The notes: a model not told the origin generated them from the sequence alone. Counted from the stretch's first letter, positions 42,273-52,218 are shown. The stretch is DNA of 64,000 bases from an uncultured Erysipelotrichaceae bacterium (GCA_947649125.1 CANSQL010000006.1:1-64000), one strand, 5' to 3'. A program made the numbers and translations.

Positions 42273-43683
42273 TCTCCCTCTTCTTAATCGTAAAACCCGG
42301 TAATTCGTATTCATTTTTTGTAATCCGATTCTTATACATATTTATTTCAAAGAACGGTTTACTGACTTTATTATTAATAAATAATAGAATGGTTCGTATA
42401 TAATCATCATCGCCCTGTATTTCTACTGATCGTATATCCATAGCTGAGTCAGACATTTTGGATAAAAAGAATTCATTAATTTTCTTTTCTGTGAATTTTG
42501 AATGCTTCTCATAATTTATAAATTTATTCATTTTCTTATTATCTAATAAAACATGTTCATCACTAAAATCTATTGGTTCTGCTTTTTGTTTCTTTTGTTT
42601 TTTATTAAGATCAGCGATTTGATTTTGAAATATCATTTGCACCGGATTATAGTTTAAAAATTGTTGTACTTTTAATAGTATAGTGTCTTCATGAATGGAA
42701 AATTGCTGTAATATTTCTGTTATAAGTCCCTTAACACTTTGATCTTGGTTAAAGTAACTTATGATTTTTTTATGAGCTACTTGCTGATAATTTGAGTTCT
42801 TATCTACCAACATATCAGTTAAATTCTCAATAATCGAAAGCTGCGAATACATCGTCATTAGTTTTTGTAAAACTGCATTTTTTTCATCCTTAATTCGAAA
42901 GTATGTTTTAGCACTTTCTTGAATTGCATTTTTAAGATCATCTTCTAATATTATGTAATCTAAAATATCTTCGATAGGGCCTTTAAATCTTCTGATGCTA
43001 TCATCTATCAATGTAGGATAAATAAACTTTTGAATGATACCGACATAGTACTCGTCCATATATTCTTCCAGTACATTATCCATTTTTGTTTTTAGTTGTT
43101 TCTCATAATATTCTTTAATCTTAGCATTCATATGTTCCAAGGTTTTTATTAATTCCTGAAAATCAGCATAGGCATTCACTAAATGCTGATAACTGTCTTT
43201 CATATCTTGTTTATTTTTATACGGTTCAACAATGGATTGTAATGAGGCATGTATTCTAATAATATACCCTACCTGTTCTCTTTCTTGTGTTAAATCAAGA
43301 ATGAAATCTATAAAAACGCGTGTACTATATGGGATAATAATAATTTTAGATAAATCGTCACTACTTTGTTCGATTGATATCCATTGATATCTATTTAAAT
43401 AATTTAATATATAGGATACGTTGCCAACATCAAACCCTATAACTTCGGATTTTATTTCCTTAGAAATTATTTCAAACTCTTCGTCATCATGAAAATCTAA
43501 GTCCCATTGTTTATTATGTAAATATATTTCTAAAGCATCTCGAATATCATTTCGATTCATCGACATTTGGCCGCTTTTATTTATTGTTTCATTCAAAAAC
43601 ATTAGAATATCAACAAACTGATACTTATACTTAGAATTTAATGGTTTAAAGAAATTTTCATTTATGTTATCAAACAGCGCCAT
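42256..43683 (-). CDS. jetA: Wadjet-type JetA (MukF-like)
   Basis: 475 aa helical kleisin-like protein as first gene of jetABCD operon. Confidence 0.78.
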   Translation of the reverse strand: MALFDNINENFFKPLNSKYKYQFVDILMFLNETINKSGQMSMNRNDIRDALEIYLHNKQWDLDFHDDEEFEIISKEIKSEVIGFDVGNVSYILNYLNRYQWISIEQSSDDLSKIIIIPYSTRVFIDFILDLTQEREQVGYIIRIHASLQSIVEPYKNKQDMKDSYQHLVNAYADFQELIKTLEHMNAKIKEYYEKQLKTKMDNVLEEYMDEYYVGIIQKFIYPTLIDDSIRRFKGPIEDILDYIILEDDLKNAIQESAKTYFRIKDEKNAVLQKLMTMYSQLSIIENLTDMLVDKNSNYQQVAHKKIISYFNQDQSVKGLITEILQQFSIHEDTILLKVQQFLNYNPVQMIFQNQIADLNKKQKKQKAEPIDFSDEHVLLDNKKMNKFINYEKHSKFTEKKINEFFLSKMSDSAMDIRSVEIQGDDDYIRTILLFINNKVSKPFFEINMYKNRITKNEYELPGFTIKKRENEYEN

Positions 43684-43974
43684 AATTTTCCCCTCTTTTA
43701 TTTATACGTAAATGAGCAAATACATAAGTCGTATATTTCATTTAAATTTTACCATATTTTACAAATTATAAAAAGAGTAAAGTTATTGAAATCATTTCAG
43801 ATGTCTCTTTTATAAAAATAAAAAAGGACTAATTATGGAATAAACACCCTAATTATCGTCCTAATATTCCTATAATTAAACTTTTTTACCATGTTAATAT
43901 ACAAAAAAACAATTCCACCCTTTTATCATTTTAAATTTAGTATGCTTGCATAATTCGCTTGTCCTTATTCAAAA

Positions 43975-44353
43975 TGTGCCTTTACCGATGCCAAAATGAT
44001 AGCATTTATTATTCGTTCCAAGTAATATCCGTGAGCAAACTCAGAAGCAATATCTGTATGAGCATAAGTACCGCCGTATCGTCTTGATTTTGATATGATA
44101 CCGATTGCCTCTATTGCTTTTATCCATTGTTGCGGAGTCAATGTAAATGCATTACCTCCCGACTCTGCCTTAACTTATCGAATTCGATAGGTTTAAAATT
44201 CGGATTATGAATTTGCTCCCATAAACCTAAGAATGAAATCATAGAGTGATTACACATCCGGTTTGCGACTACTGCAAACGCATTATTAGGATTTTTATAT
44301 TTTGCAATATCAGGCAATAAAATATAGGTAACCTCATCAACAATCCCCCCCAT
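43975..44353 (-). pseudogene. KilA-N domain protein, frameshifted and truncated
   Basis: DIAKYKNPNNAFAVVANRMCNHSMISFLGLWEQIHNPNFKPIEFDKLRQ in one frame, ESGGNAFTLTPQQWIKAIEAIGIISKSRRYGGTYAHTDIASEFA in the next frame. Confidence 0.85.
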
Positions 44354-44381
44354 TATTCTGATTGAACAAATTTACCGCTGC

Positions 44382-47300
44382 TTATTCATATGAAAATAAT
44401 TCCATAATCTCTTCCTTTGATAATGACGTAATATTGCCTTGATTATTTTCCACGAACATATCAGCCAACTCCTTCTTTTTCTCCTGAAGCGCTAAAATTT
44501 TCTCCTCGATACTATCCTTCATAATCAGCTTGTGTACTTGTACATTTTTATATTGACCGATTCTGTAAGCACGATCGGTTGCTTGGTTTTGTGCCGATAC
44601 ATTCCACCAAGGATCAAAATGAATTACCGCCTCGGCTCTGGTTAAATTCAACCCTGTTCCGCCCGCTTTCAATGATATTAAGAATACATCCGCTTCTCCT
44701 TCTTGGAATCGCTTTACATATTCTTTTCGATCTTCTTTAGTGGTACTTCCTGTGATTTTAAAATAGGAAATTCCGCTCAAACGCAATTCATCCTCCAGTA
44801 AATCAAATACTTTTGTAAAAGATGAAAATAACAATACCTTTTGATTATTTTGTTTATAATTATTAATTAATTCTAAACTTGCTTTCAATTTAGACGATAC
44901 AATTTCAATATTCTCATAAAGCATACGCGGCTCACAACAAATCTGCCTCAATTTTGTAAGCATAGCCAGAATCTGAATTTTATCAACGACCTTTTCTTTA
45001 AACAATCCCTGCAGTTCACTGTTCACCTGTGCCAGATTGGCAAAGTAAAGCTCGCTTTCTTGTCGAGTAAAAGGAATCAGCTGCGTAACTTCTATTTTAT
45101 CCGGCAATTCTGATAAAACATCTTTTTTGTTTCTTCTTAATATAAACGGTGTCACCAGTTTTTTCAGTTTTTCAGCAACTTCCTCATTGTTGTTTTTAAT
45201 AATTTCAGTTTCATAATGCTTTTGAAAATAGTGATAATTAAATAAATACTGAGGCATTAAAAAATCAAAAACAGACCACAGTTCAGCTAATGAATTTTCT
45301 ATCGGAGTTCCTGATAATGCCAATCGATGTTTTCCGTTTAACAGCTTAACAGATTGCGCATTCTTGGTTTTTTGATTCTTGATATACTGTGATTCATCTA
45401 AAATAATATACTCGAAATCTATTCCTTCATAACATTCGACATCACGACGCATATAATCATAAGATGTAATCAATAACCGATATTGATTATAAGTTAAAAT
45501 CTCTTGTTTTCTTTTATCTGCATTTCCCACAATGCATTTTGCTTTTAAGTGCGGCGCAAATTTGTTTACTTCATCTTCCCAGTTATAAATCAATGATGAC
45601 GGACAAATAACGATACTGGTCTTATCAGACGCTATCTCATCGATCAACGCAATAATCTGCAGTGTCTTGCCTAAGCCCATATCATCGGCCAAAATACCGT
45701 TGAAACCATAATGATACAGTGTTTTCAGCCATTGTAAGCCGTCTTTTTGATAATCTCTTAAAATATTTTGATAATACGGTGTAACGGAATCCGTATGATG
45801 CAGATTTTTATCAAACTGTTCAATCAGCTTATTAAAAGACTGCTTCCGATTCATTTGAATATGCTCATATTGGTTCGCATCATTTTCAATACTAAAAGCA
45901 CGATTCTTATGCAGCTTAATCGTTCCGTTTTTAATATCTTTCGGTTGTAAATGGTAATTATCAACCAAGTCGGACAATTCTTCTAATTCAGGTGATTCCA
46001 AATATAATACTTCGCCGTTTTTCAGCCGATAGAATTTCTTTTTTTGTTTATATTGTTCTAATACTTTTGCGATTTCTATTTTAGGTATATCAGTGCTTTC
46101 AATATCTAACTCTAACAAATCGTTTTCAATTCTCACCCCTACACTGATAGAATAATTGACTGATCTGCCAATTTTTCTTAAGGCATCTGTTACATAAATC
46201 TCCGCATATTGCTTTAAAAAATCCAATCCATCATGCATAAATTCATATGTTTTTCCACTGTTTATATCCAAGTAAACAAGATGCGTTTCTCGGTCCACAG
46301 TTCCGATACTTTGAAAATATTTTTCAACTAAATCTTGACTGTAATTTGTGGTAAATCCGTTTTGGAATGCCGGTATTTTATCTTGATTTTCATTTATATA
46401 ATAAATTTTAAAAACGATTGCGGTATCATCCTCAATATCGCCGTATATTTTAATATTCTCATATTCATTTTCATTTTCTTTATATTCATTCAAATGTTTT
46501 ATATGGAAATAATCTTTTACCGGATATAAAACATACTTATAAAATTCTTCAAATTTATCTTTAGGAATAACCAATTCTTCCTTATTAAAGCTTTTAACCA
46601 GTTTGCAGCATTTATAATCCTGATCTAATAAGAGACGTTCGACTATTACCGTTGTAGTTTCACCGCTTATATTATAAAGATAATTTTGTCCGTGAAAATA
46701 GCATTCATCTAATTTAACAATAAAATATTCATCTTCTTCAATGATTTCTGCTTCAATCGATTCATTCGTTTCACAGAGGTAAGCATGTTCAAGATCATAA
46801 TCTTTATATAAATCATAAAAATCATCGATATTTAAAGCTGATATAAGAAGTTCCCTTCTTATATCAAAACCAAACCCGACATAGAAGCATTCCTCCATCT
46901 TCGGTTTATTATAACCATAATATGATTTGTTTATAAATTCAAGCTGTTGACGGGCAAAATCAGTAAATGCCTGTTCATCATGAGTAAACGCCAAGAATTT
47001 ACCATATTTGATATATTCTTTTTGTTTAATACTGTCCAAAAAATTACCGATATTTTTTATTACATAAGTATGATCGTTGCCGACCTTATATTCAAGAGTG
47101 ATCTCTCTGCCTTCGAAATGCAGCTTCGGATGCAGATCATACTGCTCTTGTGAAATCATAAAGGACAATTCATTTTCATAGCTGCGTTTTTCACTTTCGA
47201 TCATCTGTTCACTTTGTATGGAAAGCTGATGCAGTCGTTCTCTGTATCTTCTTTTTTCCGCTTGTTGCCGCCTTAATTCTTTATCCATGTTGATTGTTTC

Positions 47301-47642
47301 TTCAAATTGGAAACCTGATTTTATATAATGAAACGGATATTCATCAATCTCAAGCTCATTCAGTTTTAACAATACAGCTCCGATATGAGCACAGGGACTG
47401 TTATGATCACACCAATGGCAGTCGCATCCATAGCTGATAATGTGATATTTATAATCATAAAGAAAGGACACTTCATACTCTTTTCCTAACACATTCACAA
47501 TCGCGCTTACATTATAATACACAATATGATTATTAATATGAATCTCTTGTACATTGTCATAATTATCGTAGCTGAAAGAAAGCCGATAGCTGGTTGTATC
47601 AGAAATGATCTCTTCTACATTAAATTTATCGAATAATTGCAT
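44382..47642 (-). CDS. Snf2 family helicase with SWIM zinc finger
   Basis: CDCHWCDHNSPCAHIGAVLL SWIM-type; GILADDMGLGKTLQII, LDESQYIK, ALSGTPIENSL, LISLKAGGTGLNLT, QATDRAYRIGQ. Confidence 0.95.
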   Translation of the reverse strand: MQLFDKFNVEEIISDTTSYRLSFSYDNYDNVQEIHINNHIVYYNVSAIVNVLGKEYEVSFLYDYKYHIISYGCDCHWCDHNSPCAHIGAVLLKLNELEIDEYPFHYIKSGFQFEETINMDKELRRQQAEKRRYRERLHQLSIQSEQMIESEKRSYENELSFMISQEQYDLHPKLHFEGREITLEYKVGNDHTYVIKNIGNFLDSIKQKEYIKYGKFLAFTHDEQAFTDFARQQLEFINKSYYGYNKPKMEECFYVGFGFDIRRELLISALNIDDFYDLYKDYDLEHAYLCETNESIEAEIIEEDEYFIVKLDECYFHGQNYLYNISGETTTVIVERLLLDQDYKCCKLVKSFNKEELVIPKDKFEEFYKYVLYPVKDYFHIKHLNEYKENENEYENIKIYGDIEDDTAIVFKIYYINENQDKIPAFQNGFTTNYSQDLVEKYFQSIGTVDRETHLVYLDINSGKTYEFMHDGLDFLKQYAEIYVTDALRKIGRSVNYSISVGVRIENDLLELDIESTDIPKIEIAKVLEQYKQKKKFYRLKNGEVLYLESPELEELSDLVDNYHLQPKDIKNGTIKLHKNRAFSIENDANQYEHIQMNRKQSFNKLIEQFDKNLHHTDSVTPYYQNILRDYQKDGLQWLKTLYHYGFNGILADDMGLGKTLQIIALIDEIASDKTSIVICPSSLIYNWEDEVNKFAPHLKAKCIVGNADKRKQEILTYNQYRLLITSYDYMRRDVECYEGIDFEYIILDESQYIKNQKTKNAQSVKLLNGKHRLALSGTPIENSLAELWSVFDFLMPQYLFNYHYFQKHYETEIIKNNNEEVAEKLKKLVTPFILRRNKKDVLSELPDKIEVTQLIPFTRQESELYFANLAQVNSELQGLFKEKVVDKIQILAMLTKLRQICCEPRMLYENIEIVSSKLKASLELINNYKQNNQKVLLFSSFTKVFDLLEDELRLSGISYFKITGSTTKEDRKEYVKRFQEGEADVFLISLKAGGTGLNLTRAEAVIHFDPWWNVSAQNQATDRAYRIGQYKNVQVHKLIMKDSIEEKILALQEKKKELADMFVENNQGNITSLSKEEIMELFSYE

Positions 47643-47860
47643 ACTTTTCTCCGTTCTTCCTTTCGCATGATCGACTTAAAATCATCATTGTTTTTAATTT
47701 CAAGTTTACTTACTTTTACAAAGCGTATCAAGCGCAGGATTTATCATTGTCATAGATTATGATTATTGTATCATATTATGACATAAATGATAATAGTAGC
47801 AGAATGGTTTATATATTGACAGCAGTTGGTAAGGCTGCATATCTGTAATCTTTCTTATCC

Positions 47861-48089
47861 AAATAATCGTATTGTTACCTTTAATTCAGGCAATTTGGAG
47901 CATTGCATTTCTGCTTCAGTGTTGACTTTATGTTTATCGTTACGTGTGTGCTTATGAAGCTTCCAAAACTTATTCTGCAATCTCGATCCTAAATAATTTT
48001 CTATCTGCTTACGTGTGATTGTTTTGCATAAGTATTCCTACCGGTTCACATATTATATTGTTAAACCAAAGGTCAGTTCCGGTAATTCT
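47861..48089 (-). pseudogene. Degenerate copy of the 105 aa gene plus helicase 3' end
   Basis: AAATAATCGTATTGTT(A/T)CCTTTAATTCA, TTGTTTTGCATAAGTATTCC and AACCAAA(T/G)GTCA(A/G)TTCC(A/G)GTAATTC shared with 33780-34160, with internal deletions. Confidence 0.85.
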
Positions 48090-48183
48090 ATCATACCAAT
48101 AAAATTATGCCATTTTTTAATTGCACTCAATAGAATTTTATCTTGAGTCTTGGTAAATCACATAATTATTTTATTTTTAAAAT

Positions 48184-48290
48184 TTTAGTACACCGGCATA
48201 ATTCGCTTACCCCTTTTTCAATATGTGCCTTTGTTTTCTACCTCTTGTTTATTTATCAAAATATTTATTGCATAATCTGCTACAAAAGCA
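48184..48290 (-). pseudogene. Degenerate copy of KilA-N gene 3' region
   Basis: TTTAGTA...GCATAATTCGCTT...ATGTGCCTTT shared with 43936-43983. Confidence 0.6.
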
Positions 48291-48314
48291 TCCGCAGAAT
48301 AATCCGTTTGGCTC

Positions 48315-49079
48315 TCACCTCAAACCAAGACTGACCGCCAATTTATCAAGATAATCAATATGTCCATGATTTGCTCCGTATAGGGTTACATATCCATCTT
48401 TTTCAGCGGTTATATCCTGTTCCATAAAAATAACTCGCTCGCCCTTTTTGAGGTACTGCTTGCGTCCGTTTTTCACCTTGTCATTATACTCTTCTACTTC
48501 AGATTGATAATATTCCTCAAACAGTAGCTTTGCTTTTCCGATGTTATCGAGATGTCCATATATCATACATTCTTCCAAAGCTACATTAAGGCTCATCTTG
48601 TCTAACAAAGGATATTCTTTTCTGTGTTCAAGAATAGCTTCTCGGCTACTTAAGATCTCAAAGGCAGGCAAAACATAGCGTTCAATTTCATCAATGATGC
48701 TTTTTGCGATTTTGTCTGTTTTCTTGCGAAGGTCATACCAAGTTTCATTTTTTCCGCTAACACTTCCCAATCGTGAGCGAATTGTACACTCATACTCGTG
48801 GTAATATTTTTTCTTTTCCATCTTGGGATAAAATACTTTTTCTGAGCATTCCGGAATACGAATTCCTAAATTCACACAAAAAAGTCCCCCCATTCTGTGT
48901 GAAGGCATACCGATTTGAAAATGAATTACTTGTGAAATATCTTCCGAAACGAAACGATGAAGCGTTCTGCCGTGCTTTCTGAATCCATACGGCTTGATGT
49001 GCGCATATACCTCCGCCTCAATTTTATCGACCATTTGAGTCGTATTGATTTCTGTTTTCTTTTTCAAAAAATCAACCAC
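48315..49079 (-). CDS. DUF4304-like protein
   Basis: IKPYGFRKHGRTLHRFVSEDISQVIHFQ..., MGGLFCVNLGIRIPE. Confidence 0.7.
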   Translation of the reverse strand: MVDFLKKKTEINTTQMVDKIEAEVYAHIKPYGFRKHGRTLHRFVSEDISQVIHFQIGMPSHRMGGLFCVNLGIRIPECSEKVFYPKMEKKKYYHEYECTIRSRLGSVSGKNETWYDLRKKTDKIAKSIIDEIERYVLPAFEILSSREAILEHRKEYPLLDKMSLNVALEECMIYGHLDNIGKAKLLFEEYYQSEVEEYNDKVKNGRKQYLKKGERVIFMEQDITAEKDGYVTLYGANHGHIDYLDKLAVSLGLR

Positions 49080-49181
49080 TATGCCTCGCTCCTTTCTTTA
49101 CTTCATAACCATTTGCCACTATCTTTTTACATCTTTTTTGCATTGTATATCGTGTTGCAGACGGTGTTTCATCAAAGCATA

Positions 49182-49224
49182 AAGTGCCAGAAAGCCCTTT
49201 GTTCACAAGGGTTTCCCGGCACTT
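49182..49224. repeat. Long imperfect inverted repeat
   Basis: AAGTGCCAGAAAGCCCTTTGTTCACAAGGGTTTCCCGGCACTT. Confidence 0.8.
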
Positions 49225-49240
49225 GTAAGCCATTAGGCGC

Positions 49241-49254
49241 TATTCGAACTCGAT
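49241..49254. repeat. att-like direct repeat (guaA 3' end copy)
   Basis: TATTCGAACTCGAT; minus strand reads ATC GAG TTC GAA TAG = IEFE-stop. Confidence 0.75.
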
Positions 49255-49539
49255 ATTTTGATGCTTAACTATTCTGTTTTCCATCACTATTATAGCATTA
49301 ACATCGTAAATTTGCATTCATTATTTAATGGTTTTCTTAATATCTTGAAAATATATTGTCAGAGTATTGTCAAAGAATCTCGTTACGTTATCGTATTCAT
49401 ATAATTTAAAGTATTCCCATAGTATAGCTTAAATAATTAATACTCAAATTCTTCTGTATGATCTAAATCAATATTCGTTTCTATAATTGAATTTTCATAT
49501 TTAATTATGGATGTACTCGAAACATTATCTTTTAAACTA

Positions 49540-49722
49540 TCATCTACATCCTCCATAAATTTTTTCATAAAAGAATTTACGATTGATTTTACCTTGAACT
49601 GTAATAAAACCACTACTTTTCATTTCTTCGCCCAATATTATAATAAGTTTGTAGGCATATGCTTTGTATGCTCCTAATTCATTTGCCACTTCTTGTTCAT
49701 CTACAAACATGTTTCTACTCAT
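49540..49722 (-). CDS. Small Xis/HTH-like protein of mobile-element type
   Basis: VDEQEVANELGAYKAYAYKLIIILGEEMKSSGFITVQGKINRKFFYEKIYG. Confidence 0.6.
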   Translation of the reverse strand: MSRNMFVDEQEVANELGAYKAYAYKLIIILGEEMKSSGFITVQGKINRKFFYEKIYGGCR

Positions 49723-49830
49723 CGATTCTATCTCCTTCGCTATGAATAGTGAACTTTTTTGTTTGATTATTATTTCATCTTTAATTTAGATATGCTATAC
49801 TAGTTATAGCGAATGGTGATGACATAAAAA

Positions 49831-50265
49831 ATGGATATAGGAGAAAGAATTAAATATGTTCGTATGCTAAGAGGAATGCGACAAGAAAAACTTGCCAGCA
49901 AAGTAGGTCTTGGTTATAACGAAAATGGTCGTACTCGTATCTCTCAATATGAGAATGGGAAACGAACGCCTAAAGAAGATATGCTTGAGAAAATCAGTGA
50001 AGCATTAAATGTTGAATCATGTTATCTAAGCACTAAAGAGCATAATGCTATTTTAGATTTTGTATTTATGTTATTCGATTTTGATCAAGATGACTTATTC
50101 AATATTACAAAAGAAAATAAACGTTACTTAATAGACTTAGACTATAACATCTTCCTCGATGACTTAATGGAAGAATGGATGCAAAAAAAGGCTGATTTTA
50201 GAAGTGGTAAAATCAGCAAAGAAGAATACATAGACTGGAAAATCAATTATACAGGTAAAAAATAG
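49831..50265 (+). CDS. XRE family HTH regulator
   Basis: RIKYVRMLRGMRQEKLASKVGLGYNENGRTRISQYENGKRTPKEDMLEKISEALNV. Confidence 0.9.
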   Translation: MDIGERIKYVRMLRGMRQEKLASKVGLGYNENGRTRISQYENGKRTPKEDMLEKISEALNVESCYLSTKEHNAILDFVFMLFDFDQDDLFNITKENKRYLIDLDYNIFLDDLMEEWMQKKADFRSGKISKEEYIDWKINYTGKK

Positions 50266-50276
50266 GAGCGATTAAA

Positions 50277-51572
50277 ATGGATTTATTAATACCTTTATTA
50301 ATTATTCTGGTAGCATTAATTACTTTATACATATTTCAAAACAAAAAGAAAAAAGATGCATCCACTTCTAATATTGTTAAAGTCGAAGAGGAAAACAACT
50401 ACTTATTTCCAGTCCAACTTGATACAGATTTATTTATGACTGTAAATGAACTTTCAGCAGTTGAACAACCTACTGAAAATAAATTAGTTGAAATAAAAGA
50501 TTCTAAGTTAATTGCAAGAATCAATGAGGCATTTCCTCATATTGTTCAACTTGCCTTAAATTCTCATAATTTAAAAAACAATGTTCAAATGGCTCAACAA
50601 ATAAACGATTTTAACAATCAACATGGTGGTAAATTATATGAAGCCATTATTCCAGCAAATACTAAGTTGTTTAAATCTAAATCAATGCAAGGTGCTGTAC
50701 GTGGTGGTTATTTAGACATTAATAAACAAACTAAACAGGCAAACTTTATGCCAGTCGATACATTGAACGCTTCGGATGTAAATGTAGTTGCTAATTTAAC
50801 TGCTAGTGCGATGAATATAGTTTCTATGGTAGTTGGTCAATATTATATGGCTCAAATTGATGATAAATTAGGAAATATCCAAGATGATATCTCTGATATT
50901 AAAAGTTTTCTAGATGATGAGCGTATATCTAAAATCCAACAATTAGTTATTAACGTTTCAGTAATTATCAAACACCAAGATGAAATATCTACAAATGAAT
51001 ATATTAACGATAAAGAACTACAAAAACTTTATGATTATGAAGAAGTAGCGGGTAGCATTCTTACACATGTCAACAAAGATATTTCAAATATCATTGCTAA
51101 AGAATCAGCAAATGACTTTGCCGAATATAAGAAAAATACAGAAAACCTAGATAAACTACTTAAAGAGCAAGAAGTTTTAATTAAAGTTATGAATCAAATT
51201 AGTTCTCTAAAATATATATTATTTCATGGTTCAGCAAGTACAGAATATTGTTACGAAAGATTTAACATTGCACTAAATCAATCCTCAGTAGTAAAAGAAC
51301 AAATCAAAACATATCAAAACAAAGAAACAAAAGCAATTGAAGTTGATTTAGAAAAAGCTCGTTACAGGAAAAGTTATTTTCTAGACAATGTTGTTCAACC
51401 TGTTCTCGGAGTAATTGATGAAAATATGAATTACATTAATCTAGAAGAAACACTTCTAAACAAAATAAAAAAACAAATTAATAATGAAGAATTACAAACT
51501 ATTGAATTTAATGTTTATGAGGAAGATACTAGACTATTAATTAAGGATGGAAAAATGTATTATGAACATTAA
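50277..51572 (+). CDS. Membrane-anchored protein of unknown function with coiled-coil
   Basis: N-terminal TM LLIPLLIILVALITLYIF then long cytosolic helical domain; 11 nt after XRE gene. Confidence 0.75.
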   Translation: MDLLIPLLIILVALITLYIFQNKKKKDASTSNIVKVEEENNYLFPVQLDTDLFMTVNELSAVEQPTENKLVEIKDSKLIARINEAFPHIVQLALNSHNLKNNVQMAQQINDFNNQHGGKLYEAIIPANTKLFKSKSMQGAVRGGYLDINKQTKQANFMPVDTLNASDVNVVANLTASAMNIVSMVVGQYYMAQIDDKLGNIQDDISDIKSFLDDERISKIQQLVINVSVIIKHQDEISTNEYINDKELQKLYDYEEVAGSILTHVNKDISNIIAKESANDFAEYKKNTENLDKLLKEQEVLIKVMNQISSLKYILFHGSASTEYCYERFNIALNQSSVVKEQIKTYQNKETKAIEVDLEKARYRKSYFLDNVVQPVLGVIDENMNYINLEETLLNKIKKQINNEELQTIEFNVYEEDTRLLIKDGKMYYEH

Positions 51573-52218
51573 TTTCGAATTTTATAAAGATGAACAAATA
51601 ATCAAAGAAAAAATCAACTACTTAGAAACTCTAGCTAGAGAACAAGTTTGTAAAATTAAATCGTTACATATTGAAGATTTATATTTCATGTCTGCAATTG
51701 ACAAATCAATTAAACTAATTGACTCATTTCTATTTGCATTTGATCAACGTAATATCACTATATTAGCTGCTCTTACTAGAATTCAAACGGATTGTGTACT
51801 TAGAACTTATGCAACCACATTAGTTGAAGACAGTACAGATTTTTGTAATAAAGTTTTATATGATAATATTATCATCAGCAGATATTCTGACTCCAAAGGT
51901 AAATCATTAACAGACAAATATCTTTGTGAAAATCTAGGAAAGCTTTTAAAAATGGATGTTTATAAAATTTATTCAAAAACTTCTGGTTTTATCCATTTTT
52001 CATCTGATAGCTTTCACAATATAGCCAGAGCTCATGATGACGGAAAAATAGAATTATTTATTAGTAAAACTATTCGAAAAGAAGACGAACAAACATATAA
52101 ACGTCTTTCAATAGAATTAGCAAATGATTTTTACTTTTTTGGTAAGATTCTTATAGAATTAGTTTTAAAATCATGGCTTTTACAAATCCAAAGAGAAGAA
52201 AAAGAACTAAATGAATAA
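51562..52218 (+). CDS. All-helical protein of unknown function (HEPN/DUF5677-like?)
   Basis: Start MNINFEFYKDE at 51562 overlapping upstream gene; ALTRIQTDCVLRTYA and YSKTSGFIHFSSDSFHN motifs. Confidence 0.65.
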   Translation: MNINFEFYKDEQIIKEKINYLETLAREQVCKIKSLHIEDLYFMSAIDKSIKLIDSFLFAFDQRNITILAALTRIQTDCVLRTYATTLVEDSTDFCNKVLYDNIIISRYSDSKGKSLTDKYLCENLGKLLKMDVYKIYSKTSGFIHFSSDSFHNIARAHDDGKIELFISKTIRKEDEQTYKRLSIELANDFYFFGKILIELVLKSWLLQIQREEKELNE

